Of a DNA stretch of 46,230 bases, positions 15,800 through 23,955 are shown piece by piece. Position 1 is the first letter of the stretch. Every line of letters begins with the position of its first letter. Made by a program: the position numbers and the translations under genes. The DNA comes from LH-M37 sp965602855 (lineage in GTDB: Bacteria; Pseudomonadota; Gammaproteobacteria; SZUA-229), in contig CBFCZV010000023.1 in the NCBI GenBank assembly GCA_965602855.1, positions 1 through 46,230 on the forward strand. Direction: 5' to 3'. The notes beneath the pieces are model-generated. The model was not told the origin of the DNA. It did not search any database and was given only the letters and a program-made list of their open reading frames with translations.

Positions 15800-18700
15800 T
15801 TAATGCCCTTCAATGTAAATAGCCAAATGCTCATTGCGGTCTATAGTTGGAGCTGCATCTGTCTCCAATCGAAATTGCTTATAAAGAGTCTCAGAATAAA
15901 CATTAGCCTTTCTCACAGTATCAGAATCTAGTGAAAAATTTTCTCTAACCATCTTTTGAACTGCCATGATTTCTGCTAATTGACCAATATCAAAATTACT
16001 AATAGTGACACTACTATCATGTCGTCTATGGTTATTGAGCGATTTACTCGAATATGCAATATCACCGTTATTTAGCATGTATATATAAACAAGCCAATCT
16101 CCAGCATTCTTATACTGTTTTATTTCATTAATCTTTTCATTGAATACTTTGGATATAGTGTCTCGCTTAAATACGACAGCGCTTGCATTTGGTATCGTAT
16201 TTTTTATTGCCAGGCTACCTGTGATCTCATTAATACCTTTTCCTCTATAATTACTCAACCATTTTTCACGGCAGATGTCGCTCACATAGTCTAAATAGTT
16301 ATCACATAAAATATTACCAGCTGAATCCATTTGCTTTGATTCACAATAACTCATAACCGTTGAAGAGTTGTTAAACCCTTTCATAACCTCATTTAAAAAC
16401 TCAGGAGCTGAGAGATCATCAGCTTCAGCTATCCACACATAATCACCCGAAGCTAATTCCACACCCTTTGCCCATTGCTTAAATACATTACCAGAATTGT
16501 TAGCGTTAATTATAAATTTACAATCGACATGCTGATCTTTTATTACCTCTTCAATCACACTAACGCTATTATCAGTAGATGCATCATCCAACACTATAAT
16601 TTCATATATTGGGTAACTTTGATTGATAATTGATTGGAGTCGATCTTTTACAAATTGCTCATAGTTGTAATTAGGTACTACAACAGAAACGCGCTTAAGA
16701 CCTGTTTCTGCGAAATGGGTAAGGTCAAACAGGTATTTTCTAAACGAAAATTCTTCGTCGATTATCTGTTTTCCTTCTTGACCTAATCTACGGAGTTTAT
16801 CGGGGCTATCTATCAGCTTATTTAACGTTGAAGAAAAAGCTTTACTACTCATTTCATCAACAAGCACACCGCCTCCTCTGGACAATAACTCGACAGCACC
16901 TCCTGAGTCTTTAAAAGCCACTACTGGCATCTTCACATCCAGCGCTTCCATTAGCACTGATGGAAATGGATCCTCTCGCGAAGTTAATGCATAAATGTCA
17001 GCAGCCGCATAATACACGTCTGAATCATAATCCAGACCAGGGAAAATGAAATGGTTATTAAACCCAGACGCTTCAATTATTTGCTTTATTTTTTTCTCTA
17101 TCTGCTGCTCGAAATCACCCAGCCACAGGAAATATACATTCTGATTTTTTTTAAGAACTTCAATTCCTGATTCGACAAAAATATCAATGCCTTTTCTATA
17201 ATCAGCAAAACCCACGCCTAAAATAATCATCGCCTCTTCTGCAAGATTGAATCGAAGACGCAATTCAGAACGCGCAGATTTAATTTGCTCAGCACTCTGA
17301 AGTGAATTTTTCTTATATATACCCTGCGGCCTAATTACAACTTTATCTTTATCTAGCTCTACAAAAGATTCAAAACCATGCTTTACTGCCTCTGCTGCAA
17401 AAATGATTTTATCTGCATCTCTAGCGATTACCTTCACATGATCATGAAGCTCGTAGTCTTCAATTAATCGGGGGAGTTCATGTATTAAAGAAACAACCGT
17501 AAAACCCTGTCTTTTTAATACCGGTACAATCAGACCAGTGACCGTCGTGTTTGCAATAGCTGATGCTGCACCCTGTTCAAATAGATTTTGCACAAGGCTC
17601 TCAGCTATCTCGCCCTGAGGATCAACACCTGCTAATTCATACACATTGGCATATTTAGCATATTCTTCAATTAACGGCCCTTCACCTAAAACAATTATAT
17701 CTACAACAAAACCCATGCTCTCATGCAGAACTTTTGCCATGTTAAGGATCAGGTATTGAGCCCCATGTGGGTAGGCATCGTGCGCGACTAGAACTATTCG
17801 TCGTTTCCCTACTTCTTTAGCTGTCTGCTCTAATGCATCTCTGGTAGCCTGAAGATACGCATATCCATACTTTTCATCAGGCTCAAGATATGCCCCTTCA
17901 GCCCATTCGTTCCACGCATTTACAAAAATCAGACGCTCATCCTTATTCTCTTGATGATCAAGAGTATCTTCAATAGACCTGGTTAACCAACTTCGATAAC
18001 CTGCAGGTGAACTATTAGCAAAAATAGAACCTGCAGATTTACGACGTGCTGTATTATCCCATGAAGGAGTGACGCTACGAAATAGCGTGTAATCAAGTTG
18101 ATGGTATCCCTTACTTCGTTCAACAAATATTCTCCAGTCATAAACAATACCGGTAAACTCTGGACTCAAATGCTCTACCTTGTCGGTAATTATTGGAGGC
18201 CCACTATTGTTTGGAGGAAACTCTACTGCCGCGTCAAATCCGTATTCTGTTGGATCTACTGTCTCAAATGACTGAGTATATGTCAGATAGATTTCACCAA
18301 TACCGTTTTCTCTGCACCAGTCACGCCAGCGTTTTACCGTTTCTCTTGGTGAAGGAAGAAGACTGGGGCGATAAACTAGTAATAGCGGCCGGCCATTAAT
18401 GTGAATATTTCGAGGGTCACGTAGATAGCTGCTCACATACTCAATAAAAGCAAGATCATCTTCTGCTGAATGCTCCTGAGCCATCAGGATATCGTCTTCT
18501 AAACCATCCCATCGCCTGCTCCAGTTCTCGTTTGCCCAGCAAAGGCAGAATGGCAGGTCTAACGATGCATCATTCAGATAATTAAGTGTTGGTGTTTCCA
18601 GTAACCGCTTGCCAGCAAACCAGTAAAAATAAAAACAGAAACCCCCAACTCCAAACTGTTTTGCTAATTCAACCTGACGCTTTTGTACTGACGGATCAGT

Positions 18701-20374
18701 CAGGTCGTAATAACCAAGCTCACCTGGCACATGCGGCTGATAGTGGCCTTCGAACTGAGGTTGTGCCGGTTTAACATTAGTCCACTCAGTAAAACCCTCC
18801 CCCCACCATTTATCATTCTCTGGAATAGCATGAAACTGAGGAAGGTAGAATGCTATGAGCCGAACGGGCAGATTTATGAGGACCCCATCATTACACAGAG
18901 GAACATAGGGATCTTTTTCATCAATAAACAAACCTTGCAAAGAACTATCTGTTTCTGTATTTACACTGTGTAATTCTAATACCTTCCATTTTTTATAGGC
19001 ATCTGTACGCCAAAATAAAAAAGGCAATTTCATAAATAGTAGTTTCTTCAGTCGGCTTTTCTTCCCAGATCCAACAGGTAGCCTTACCCAGATAAACTGA
19101 GACATATTGAACAGGGATCGACTTAATAACTTACCAGGCTTTGTAATTAGATAGCTTCGAATTGTTCGCAAGCCCCTTGTAAGCCGCCAGGAATGACTAT
19201 TAAGAATATCTGAATATTGTTTTTGCAAAACATTCCTTTCAGATACCGCTTGATCATGTGCCTTGTGCAATTCTTCATACGAACGCTGCCTGTCATCACG
19301 CTCAGAAATCGCATGCTGATAAAGCCCTATGAACTCATCGCGTTCCACTATCACCTGCTGATACAGCTTTCTGGATTCATCACGTTCTACTATCGCTTGT
19401 CCAAGAGATTCAGCTTCCTTTTTAACATTTAAATTTGACTCATAACGCTCCGTTGCAAGTCTTGATATAAACGGAATGAGAGATTCAATCAGATGCCGCT
19501 GGGATCCAGGACGCTGCCAGATCTTCAATATATTTTGAATATCACTATGATTAAATGAACTCTTTAAAGCCAGCAATTCAAGTTGATTATAAAACTCTAT
19601 TGCTTCTGGAAACTCCTTATTCAACTTAGATGTTTTTTCACTATCAGCTGTATTTCTTCTCAAATTATTGTCAACAAAATCACTGCAAAAATCAGCTACC
19701 TCTTTTCTTGAATACTCAACATCAAGAAACTTTGCCAGACGAACAATTTGATTTTTCGGCTCATTTACCAAATCCGCATAAAGAAAAAAAATATTATGAT
19801 CAGATTTTATATCCCTCAATGACTGATAGGTCAGAGAAAACCAAAGAGAGACTGTTTCGATAAGATTATCACCAATACTATAAAATTCCGGATCGAGCTT
19901 CCTCCTTTTATGCTGTGATTGAGCAACCTCAATTGGATGCCGCACGATATGAGCATAATAGGTATTGCTCTCATTAAATCCACATCGATTGAATGCCTCA
20001 TTCCAAAAAGGAAGCAGCTGACACATCCGTGGATCTTTAATCACTATAAAATTATGGGCACCATAATGAGATAAAAATATATCTTCAGCCTCACTAATCC
20101 ATGGCAATATTTCACTAGAATCCTTTAAACCAATTGCTTGATAACCATCGAACACCGGGTTATCCCAACGCCCACCAAGAAACTCTAACAATCTATCATT
20201 AAAATTAACTATTTCCTCGTTCTCGAAAAAACCCTTAGGATTTTCATCACTGACATATTCACTCTTTGTACCGAGACAGGCTCCAATACGCTCCACAGCT
20301 GCAGTTAACAACGACGTACCGGATCGGTGAGAACCAAGAACAACAACTAATTTTTTTTCAGGTTTATTTTCCAT
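15800..20374 (-). CDS. Giant fusion: sulfotransferase - coiled coil - WbsX/GH99-like - GT4 - GT2
   Basis: A 1524-residue single frame. Domains in order: sulfotransferase (8 to about 240) with PAPS loop GSHRSGTSLL (14-23) and HIVRHPIEVAQS (142-153); coiled coil (about 310-393) built partly from three exact-length 14-residue repeats (327-368), ending in the linker motif NSHSWRLTR (392-400); WbsX/GH99-like domain (about 502-852) with FYLPQFHAIPENDKWW (509-524) and NAWNEWAEGAYLEPDE (819-834); GT4-like glycosyltransferase (about 858-1220) with DYRKG (1058-1062) and TSREDPFPSVLMEAL (1131-1145); GT2 (about 1227-1450) with VVPNYNYEQF (1232-1241), DDASTDNS (1263-1270) and AEADD (1316-1320). It probably couples chain extension with sulfation. 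It starts 11 bases after rfbD, so it is likely the distal gene of the rhamnose operon. No frameshift is visible. Confidence 0.85.
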   Translation of the reverse strand: MENKPEKKLVVVLGSHRSGTSLLTAAVERIGACLGTKSEYVSDENPKGFFENEEIVNFNDRLLEFLGGRWDNPVFDGYQAIGLKDSSEILPWISEAEDIFLSHYGAHNFIVIKDPRMCQLLPFWNEAFNRCGFNESNTYYAHIVRHPIEVAQSQHKRRKLDPEFYSIGDNLIETVSLWFSLTYQSLRDIKSDHNIFFLYADLVNEPKNQIVRLAKFLDVEYSRKEVADFCSDFVDNNLRRNTADSEKTSKLNKEFPEAIEFYNQLELLALKSSFNHSDIQNILKIWQRPGSQRHLIESLIPFISRLATERYESNLNVKKEAESLGQAIVERDESRKLYQQVIVERDEFIGLYQHAISERDDRQRSYEELHKAHDQAVSERNVLQKQYSDILNSHSWRLTRGLRTIRSYLITKPGKLLSRSLFNMSQFIWVRLPVGSGKKSRLKKLLFMKLPFLFWRTDAYKKWKVLELHSVNTETDSSLQGLFIDEKDPYVPLCNDGVLINLPVRLIAFYLPQFHAIPENDKWWGEGFTEWTNVKPAQPQFEGHYQPHVPGELGYYDLTDPSVQKRQVELAKQFGVGGFCFYFYWFAGKRLLETPTLNYLNDASLDLPFCLCWANENWSRRWDGLEDDILMAQEHSAEDDLAFIEYVSSYLRDPRNIHINGRPLLLVYRPSLLPSPRETVKRWRDWCRENGIGEIYLTYTQSFETVDPTEYGFDAAVEFPPNNSGPPIITDKVEHLSPEFTGIVYDWRIFVERSKGYHQLDYTLFRSVTPSWDNTARRKSAGSIFANSSPAGYRSWLTRSIEDTLDHQENKDERLIFVNAWNEWAEGAYLEPDEKYGYAYLQATRDALEQTAKEVGKRRIVLVAHDAYPHGAQYLILNMAKVLHESMGFVVDIIVLGEGPLIEEYAKYANVYELAGVDPQGEIAESLVQNLFEQGAASAIANTTVTGLIVPVLKRQGFTVVSLIHELPRLIEDYELHDHVKVIARDADKIIFAAEAVKHGFESFVELDKDKVVIRPQGIYKKNSLQSAEQIKSARSELRLRFNLAEEAMIILGVGFADYRKGIDIFVESGIEVLKKNQNVYFLWLGDFEQQIEKKIKQIIEASGFNNHFIFPGLDYDSDVYYAAADIYALTSREDPFPSVLMEALDVKMPVVAFKDSGGAVELLSRGGGVLVDEMSSKAFSSTLNKLIDSPDKLRRLGQEGKQIIDEEFSFRKYLFDLTHFAETGLKRVSVVVPNYNYEQFVKDRLQSIINQSYPIYEIIVLDDASTDNSVSVIEEVIKDQHVDCKFIINANNSGNVFKQWAKGVELASGDYVWIAEADDLSAPEFLNEVMKGFNNSSTVMSYCESKQMDSAGNILCDNYLDYVSDICREKWLSNYRGKGINEITGSLAIKNTIPNASAVVFKRDTISKVFNEKINEIKQYKNAGDWLVYIYMLNNGDIAYSSKSLNNHRRHDSSVTISNFDIGQLAEIMAVQKMVRENFSLDSDTVRKANVYSETLYKQFRLETDAAPTIDRNEHLAIYIEGH
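19271..19396 (-). repeat. Three 42-bp in-frame tandem repeats encoding a 14-residue coiled-coil unit
   Basis: Within the giant fusion gene, three consecutive 42-bp units (19271-19396) encode IVERDESRKLYQQ, IVERDEFIGLYQH and ISERDDRQRSYEE-type units (residues 327-368). The plus-strand landmarks TCATCACG/TCATCGCG recur at 19293, 19335 and 19377. Fourteen residues is two heptads, so unit gain or loss would keep both frame and coiled-coil register. Confidence 0.8.
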
Positions 20375-20385
20375 AATTTAATTAT

Positions 20386-21279
20386 TTATGAAACGATCTC
20401 AGCTACCACGTGTTCTACCCCATTAGTCCACGACGGCACCGTTATTTCAAATAATGAATAAAGTTTATTTGTACTAAGACTTGAGTTTACAGGTCGTTTT
20501 GCAGGTGTTGGGTAATCTACTGTCATTATCTCACCAACTTGCTCGGGTAATGCCCGGAGATTACAACCATTTTTTATCGCAGATTCTAATATTAGCCGAG
20601 TAAAACCATGCCAACTTGTTTTTCCAGATGCCGTTAGATGATAGATACCACTAATCTTTTCAGATAAATCTGAATTTGTAATTATTCGGTATAAAGCAAG
20701 CGCTGTTACGTCAGCAATTAATTCTGCGCTTGTTGGCGCGCCAAATTGATCAGCAACCACCTTTAGTTCATCGCGCTCTGCCGCAAGTTTAAGCATAGTC
20801 TTCGCAAAATTGCTGCCGCGTGCGGCATACACCCAACTGGTACGGAAGATCAGATGCCGGCAGCCAGTCTTTCGCACTATTTCTTCCCCGGCAAGTTTAC
20901 TGCGTCCATAAGCATTTATAGGGTTAGGAATATCATCTTCGGCATAAGGTGTTGCTTTACTACCATCAAACACATAGTCAGTGGAATAATGAATAAACAG
21001 CGCATTTATACTTTTAGCTTCTTCTGCCAATACACCAACAGCAACACTGTTAATTATTGTTGCTAGCGACTCTTCTTGTTCGGCGTTATCCACAGCAGTG
21101 TAAGCGACGGCATTAACAATAACATCTGGCTTTATTAATTGAACGATACCTCGAAGACTTTCTGGGTTGGAAAAATCAGCTTTTTGCCTATCCAGTGCGA
21201 TGACTTCACCCAATGGCTGTAATGAACGATTAAGCTCCCATCCAACTTGTCCATTTTTGCCAAATAGAAGAATTTTCAT
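20386..21279 (-). CDS. rfbD: dTDP-4-dehydrorhamnose reductase
   Basis: A 297-residue short-chain dehydrogenase with NAD(P) loop FGKNGQVGWEL (about 6-16), YSTDYVFDG (about 98-106) and the catalytic YGRSKLAGE (Tyr-x-x-x-Lys, about 124-132). It performs the last step to dTDP-L-rhamnose. Its ATG overlaps the rfbC stop as ATGA, so the two are translationally coupled. The order rfbB-rfbA-rfbC-rfbD supplies the complete pathway from glucose-1-phosphate. Confidence 0.95.
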   Translation of the reverse strand: MKILLFGKNGQVGWELNRSLQPLGEVIALDRQKADFSNPESLRGIVQLIKPDVIVNAVAYTAVDNAEQEESLATIINSVAVGVLAEEAKSINALFIHYSTDYVFDGSKATPYAEDDIPNPINAYGRSKLAGEEIVRKTGCRHLIFRTSWVYAARGSNFAKTMLKLAAERDELKVVADQFGAPTSAELIADVTALALYRIITNSDLSEKISGIYHLTASGKTSWHGFTRLILESAIKNGCNLRALPEQVGEIMTVDYPTPAKRPVNSSLSTNKLYSLFEITVPSWTNGVEHVVAEIVS

Positions 21280-21818
21280 TCAAATAAATCCGCCTGTTTA
21301 AACAATTTTCCATTGGCGTCTTTCTCTGAAACTTTCACATCTGTATTAGGCCATTCGATGCCAAGATCTTCATCATCCCATTGAATACATCGCTCATGGT
21401 CTGGCGAATAGTAATCGGTAGTTTTATACAGAAATTCTGCTTCGTCACTCAATACAATAAAGCCATGTGCAAAACCTTCAGGCACCCAGAACTGGCGCTT
21501 GTTTTCGCCAGACAAATTTATACCTGCCCATTGCCCAAAAGTTGCTGACGATTTTCTAAGATCGACAGCCACATCAAAAACCTCGCCGCGTACCACTCTG
21601 ACCAGCTTTCCCTGCGGCTGTTTTATCTGGTAGTGCAGGCCTCGTAAAACACCTTTACTAGAAAGCGAATGATTGTCCTGAACAAAGGTCTTTTCCACTC
21701 CCGTTAACTCTGCAAATTGTTTTTTATTGAAACTTTCAAAAAAGAAGCCGCGGTCATCGCCAAAGACTTTTGGCTCAATAATCAAAACATCAGGAATTTT
21801 AGTTGCTATCACTTTCAT
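21276..21818 (-). CDS. rfbC: dTDP-4-dehydrorhamnose 3,5-epimerase
   Basis: A 180-residue cupin enzyme of normal length. GFFFESFNKKQFAE (about 24-37), QDNHSLSSKGVLRGLHYQ (about 47-64) with the catalytic His, and FWVPEGFAHGF (about 110-120) are diagnostic of RmlC. It epimerises C3 and C5 of dTDP-4-keto-6-deoxyglucose. The start overlaps the rfbA stop by one base, and the stop overlaps the rfbD start, showing a tight operon. Confidence 0.96.
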   Translation of the reverse strand: MKVIATKIPDVLIIEPKVFGDDRGFFFESFNKKQFAELTGVEKTFVQDNHSLSSKGVLRGLHYQIKQPQGKLVRVVRGEVFDVAVDLRKSSATFGQWAGINLSGENKRQFWVPEGFAHGFIVLSDEAEFLYKTTDYYSPDHERCIQWDDEDLGIEWPNTDVKVSEKDANGKLFKQADLFE

Positions 21819-22705
21819 CAGGTTAAAACTTCTTCGCTTGCACGACGAATTAAATACTGTCCATACTGATTTTTCTTTAAAGGCTGAGCCAGCTCTATTA
21901 GTTTCTCTTTACTGATATAACCCATCTCATAAGCAATCTCTTCAATACAGGCCACTTTTAAACCCTGGCGATTTTCGATGGTCTGTATAAAGTTTGATGC
22001 CTCCAGTAAACTTTCATGTGTACCGGTATCCAGCCAGGCATAACCACGCCCCATAAGCTCAACTTTTAGATCGCCCTGCTCAAGATATTTTTGATTGACC
22101 GTGGTAATTTCCAGCTCACCCCTTTCAGATGGTTTTATCTGTTTTGCAATTTCGACAACACTATTAGGATAAAAATACAGACCGACCACGGCATAATGGC
22201 TTTTAGGTTCTTCTGGCTTTTCTTCAATGCTCAAGACATTACCCTTAGCATCAAACTCAGCCACCCCATAGCGTTCAGGGTCTTTGACAAAGTAACCAAA
22301 CACGGTTGCCTTGCTATCATTTTTAACATTGGCGATTGAATTTGCCAACATGGTCGTTAAACCATGCCCATAAAAAATATTGTCACCCAGCACCAGACAG
22401 ACATCATCGTCACCGATAAACTCTTCACCCAGTATAAATGCCTGAGCTAATCCATCCGGTGAAGGTTGTTCGATATAAGAGAACTGCATACCAATGTGAC
22501 TGCCATCACCCAACAGATTTTTAAACTGTGGCAAATCTTCAGGCGTTGAAATAATTAAGACTTCGGTAATCCCCGACAGCATAAGCACTGACAAAGGATA
22601 GTAAATCATCGGCTTGTCATAAATAGGGGTCAGCTGCTTACTCACACCCTGGGTAATCGGATAAAGACGCGTACCGGAACCGCCAGCTAGAATAATACCT
22701 TTCAT
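21818..22705 (-). CDS. rfbA: Glucose-1-phosphate thymidylyltransferase
   Basis: A 295-residue nucleotidyltransferase. GGSGTRLYPITQGVSKQLTP (about 8-27) is the nucleotide-binding signature, VLGDNIFYG (about 108) holds the metal Asp, and AWLDTGTHESLLEAS (about 223-237) is typical of RmlA. It makes dTDP-glucose from Glc-1-P and dTTP, the first committed step to dTDP-rhamnose, and is usually feedback-inhibited by the end product. It starts one base inside the rfbB stop codon. Confidence 0.96.
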   Translation of the reverse strand: MKGIILAGGSGTRLYPITQGVSKQLTPIYDKPMIYYPLSVLMLSGITEVLIISTPEDLPQFKNLLGDGSHIGMQFSYIEQPSPDGLAQAFILGEEFIGDDDVCLVLGDNIFYGHGLTTMLANSIANVKNDSKATVFGYFVKDPERYGVAEFDAKGNVLSIEEKPEEPKSHYAVVGLYFYPNSVVEIAKQIKPSERGELEITTVNQKYLEQGDLKVELMGRGYAWLDTGTHESLLEASNFIQTIENRQGLKVACIEEIAYEMGYISKEKLIELAQPLKKNQYGQYLIRRASEEVLT

Positions 22706-23766
22706 TAATCTTCCTCTCCAAGACCTAAACGCTCACCCTGATAACTACCATCGACCACATGCTGACACCATTCGTCATTTTCCAGATACCAGTTGATGGT
22801 TTTTTCCATGCCACTCTCAAATGTCTCTTCAGGCGTCCAGCCTAAATCTCTGGCAATTTTATCGGCATCGATAGCATAACGGACATCGTGACCAGGGCGA
22901 TCAGACACATAAGTGATGAGTGATTCATGCGGCTTATAAGGTGAATCTGGAACAAGATGATCAAGCAGTGAACAAATCGTTTTCACCACTTGCAGATTTG
23001 TTTTTTCATTATGTCCGCCAATGTTGTAGGTCTCGCCAGTTTTGCCTGTTTCCAGCACTAACCGCAAAGCACGCGCATGGTCATCTACGTGCAACCAGTC
23101 GCGTATCTGTGAGCCATCACCATAGATAGGCAGCGGCTTACCATCCAGTGCGTTCAAAGTAACCAGAGGGATTAATTTTTCAGGAAACTGGTAACCACCA
23201 TAATTATTGGAACAATTGGTGATAACAATAGGCAGGCCATAAGTACGATGCCAGGCCCTAACAAGATGGTCGGATGATGCCTTACTGGCTGAATATGGTG
23301 AGCTGGGCTCATAACTGGTTTCTTCAGTGAAAAAGCCATCGGCTTCTAAATCACCATAAACCTCATCCGTAGAAACATGGTGAAACCTGAAAGCCGATTT
23401 TCTATCGGTATCTAGTTGATCCCAGTATTTTTTCGCCACATCGAGCAAGATGTAGGTGCCAACGATATTTGTCTGGATAAAATCAGCAGGGCCATCGATG
23501 GAACGGTCAACGTGCGATTCTGCAGCCAGATGCATGATTGCATCTGGCTGGTATTGCTTGAAAATACGCTGCATTGCTTCCGCATCACAGATATTGGCAT
23601 GCTCAAAATGGTATCGGGGATGGTCAGACACCTCAGCCAGTGATTCCAGATTGCCGGCATAAGTCAGCGCATCCAGATTAATCACTTCGTGATCAGTGTC
23701 ATTAATGTATTGGCGAATCACTGCAGAACCAATAAAGCCCGCACCGCCTGTTACAATTATTTTCAC
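22705..23766 (-). CDS. rfbB: dTDP-glucose 4,6-dehydratase
   Basis: A 353-residue extended short-chain dehydrogenase with VTGGAGFIGSAV (5-16), HLAAESHVDRSI (about 81-92), STDEVYGDL (about 132-140) and the Tyr-x-x-x-Lys pair in PYSASKASSD (about 158-167). It converts dTDP-glucose to the 4-keto-6-deoxy intermediate. It starts at GTG (23764-23766) with a strong GAGGAA site upstream. Only 47 bases separate it from tRNA-Ala, with no clear promoter or terminator between, so transcription may come from the tRNA-Ala promoter. Confidence 0.96.
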   Translation of the reverse strand: MKIIVTGGAGFIGSAVIRQYINDTDHEVINLDALTYAGNLESLAEVSDHPRYHFEHANICDAEAMQRIFKQYQPDAIMHLAAESHVDRSIDGPADFIQTNIVGTYILLDVAKKYWDQLDTDRKSAFRFHHVSTDEVYGDLEADGFFTEETSYEPSSPYSASKASSDHLVRAWHRTYGLPIVITNCSNNYGGYQFPEKLIPLVTLNALDGKPLPIYGDGSQIRDWLHVDDHARALRLVLETGKTGETYNIGGHNEKTNLQVVKTICSLLDHLVPDSPYKPHESLITYVSDRPGHDVRYAIDADKIARDLGWTPEETFESGMEKTINWYLENDEWCQHVVDGSYQGERLGLGEED

Positions 23767-23813
23767 TTTAGGTTCCTCTACCCATTAAAAAAAACAACGG
23801 GTTTAAGGAAAAA

Positions 23814-23889
23814 TGGTGGAGCTAAGCGGGATCGAACCGCTGACCTCAACACTGCCAGTGTTGCGCTCTCCCAGCTGAGCTATAGCCCC
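23814..23889 (-). tRNA. alaW: tRNA-Ala (anticodon GGC)
   Basis: The 76-nt minus-strand sequence has acceptor GGGGCTA/TAGCTCC, D-arm GCTCAGCTGGGAGAGC, anticodon stem CAACA/TGTTG around CTGGCAG (anticodon GGC), T-arm AGCGGTTCGATCCCGCT and an encoded CCA. It is nearly identical to E. coli tRNA-Ala(GGC) apart from the anticodon stem. It lies directly downstream of gltX. The symbol follows E. coli usage. Confidence 0.96.
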
Positions 23890-23905
23890 GTTTTGTGTGG
23901 CGAGC

Positions 23906-23934
23906 ACTATACTCGATTCACTTTTCAATGTAAA
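23906..23934 (-). promoter_or_regulatory. Sigma-70 promoter of tRNA-Ala
   Basis: TTTACA (23929-23934) and TATAGT (23906-23911) have exact 17-base spacing, about 17 bases before the mature tRNA 5' end. This is the only strong promoter I see upstream of rfbBACD and may drive the tRNA and the sugar operon together. Confidence 0.75.
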
Positions 23935-23955
23935 TGAGCCGGCCTTCTATCAGCC

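Noticed and set aside
20351..20358. A8 tract near the 5' end of the giant fusion gene, and a similar one in the Stf0-like gene
   Set aside because: Eight A in Lys codons of an AT-rich gene is not enough to claim phase variation by slippage.
23775..23800. Possible terminator after tRNA-Ala (ACCCGTT/AATGGGT with a run of T)
   Set aside because: The T-run lies in the loop of the stem, not after it, so it does not have the form of an intrinsic terminator.
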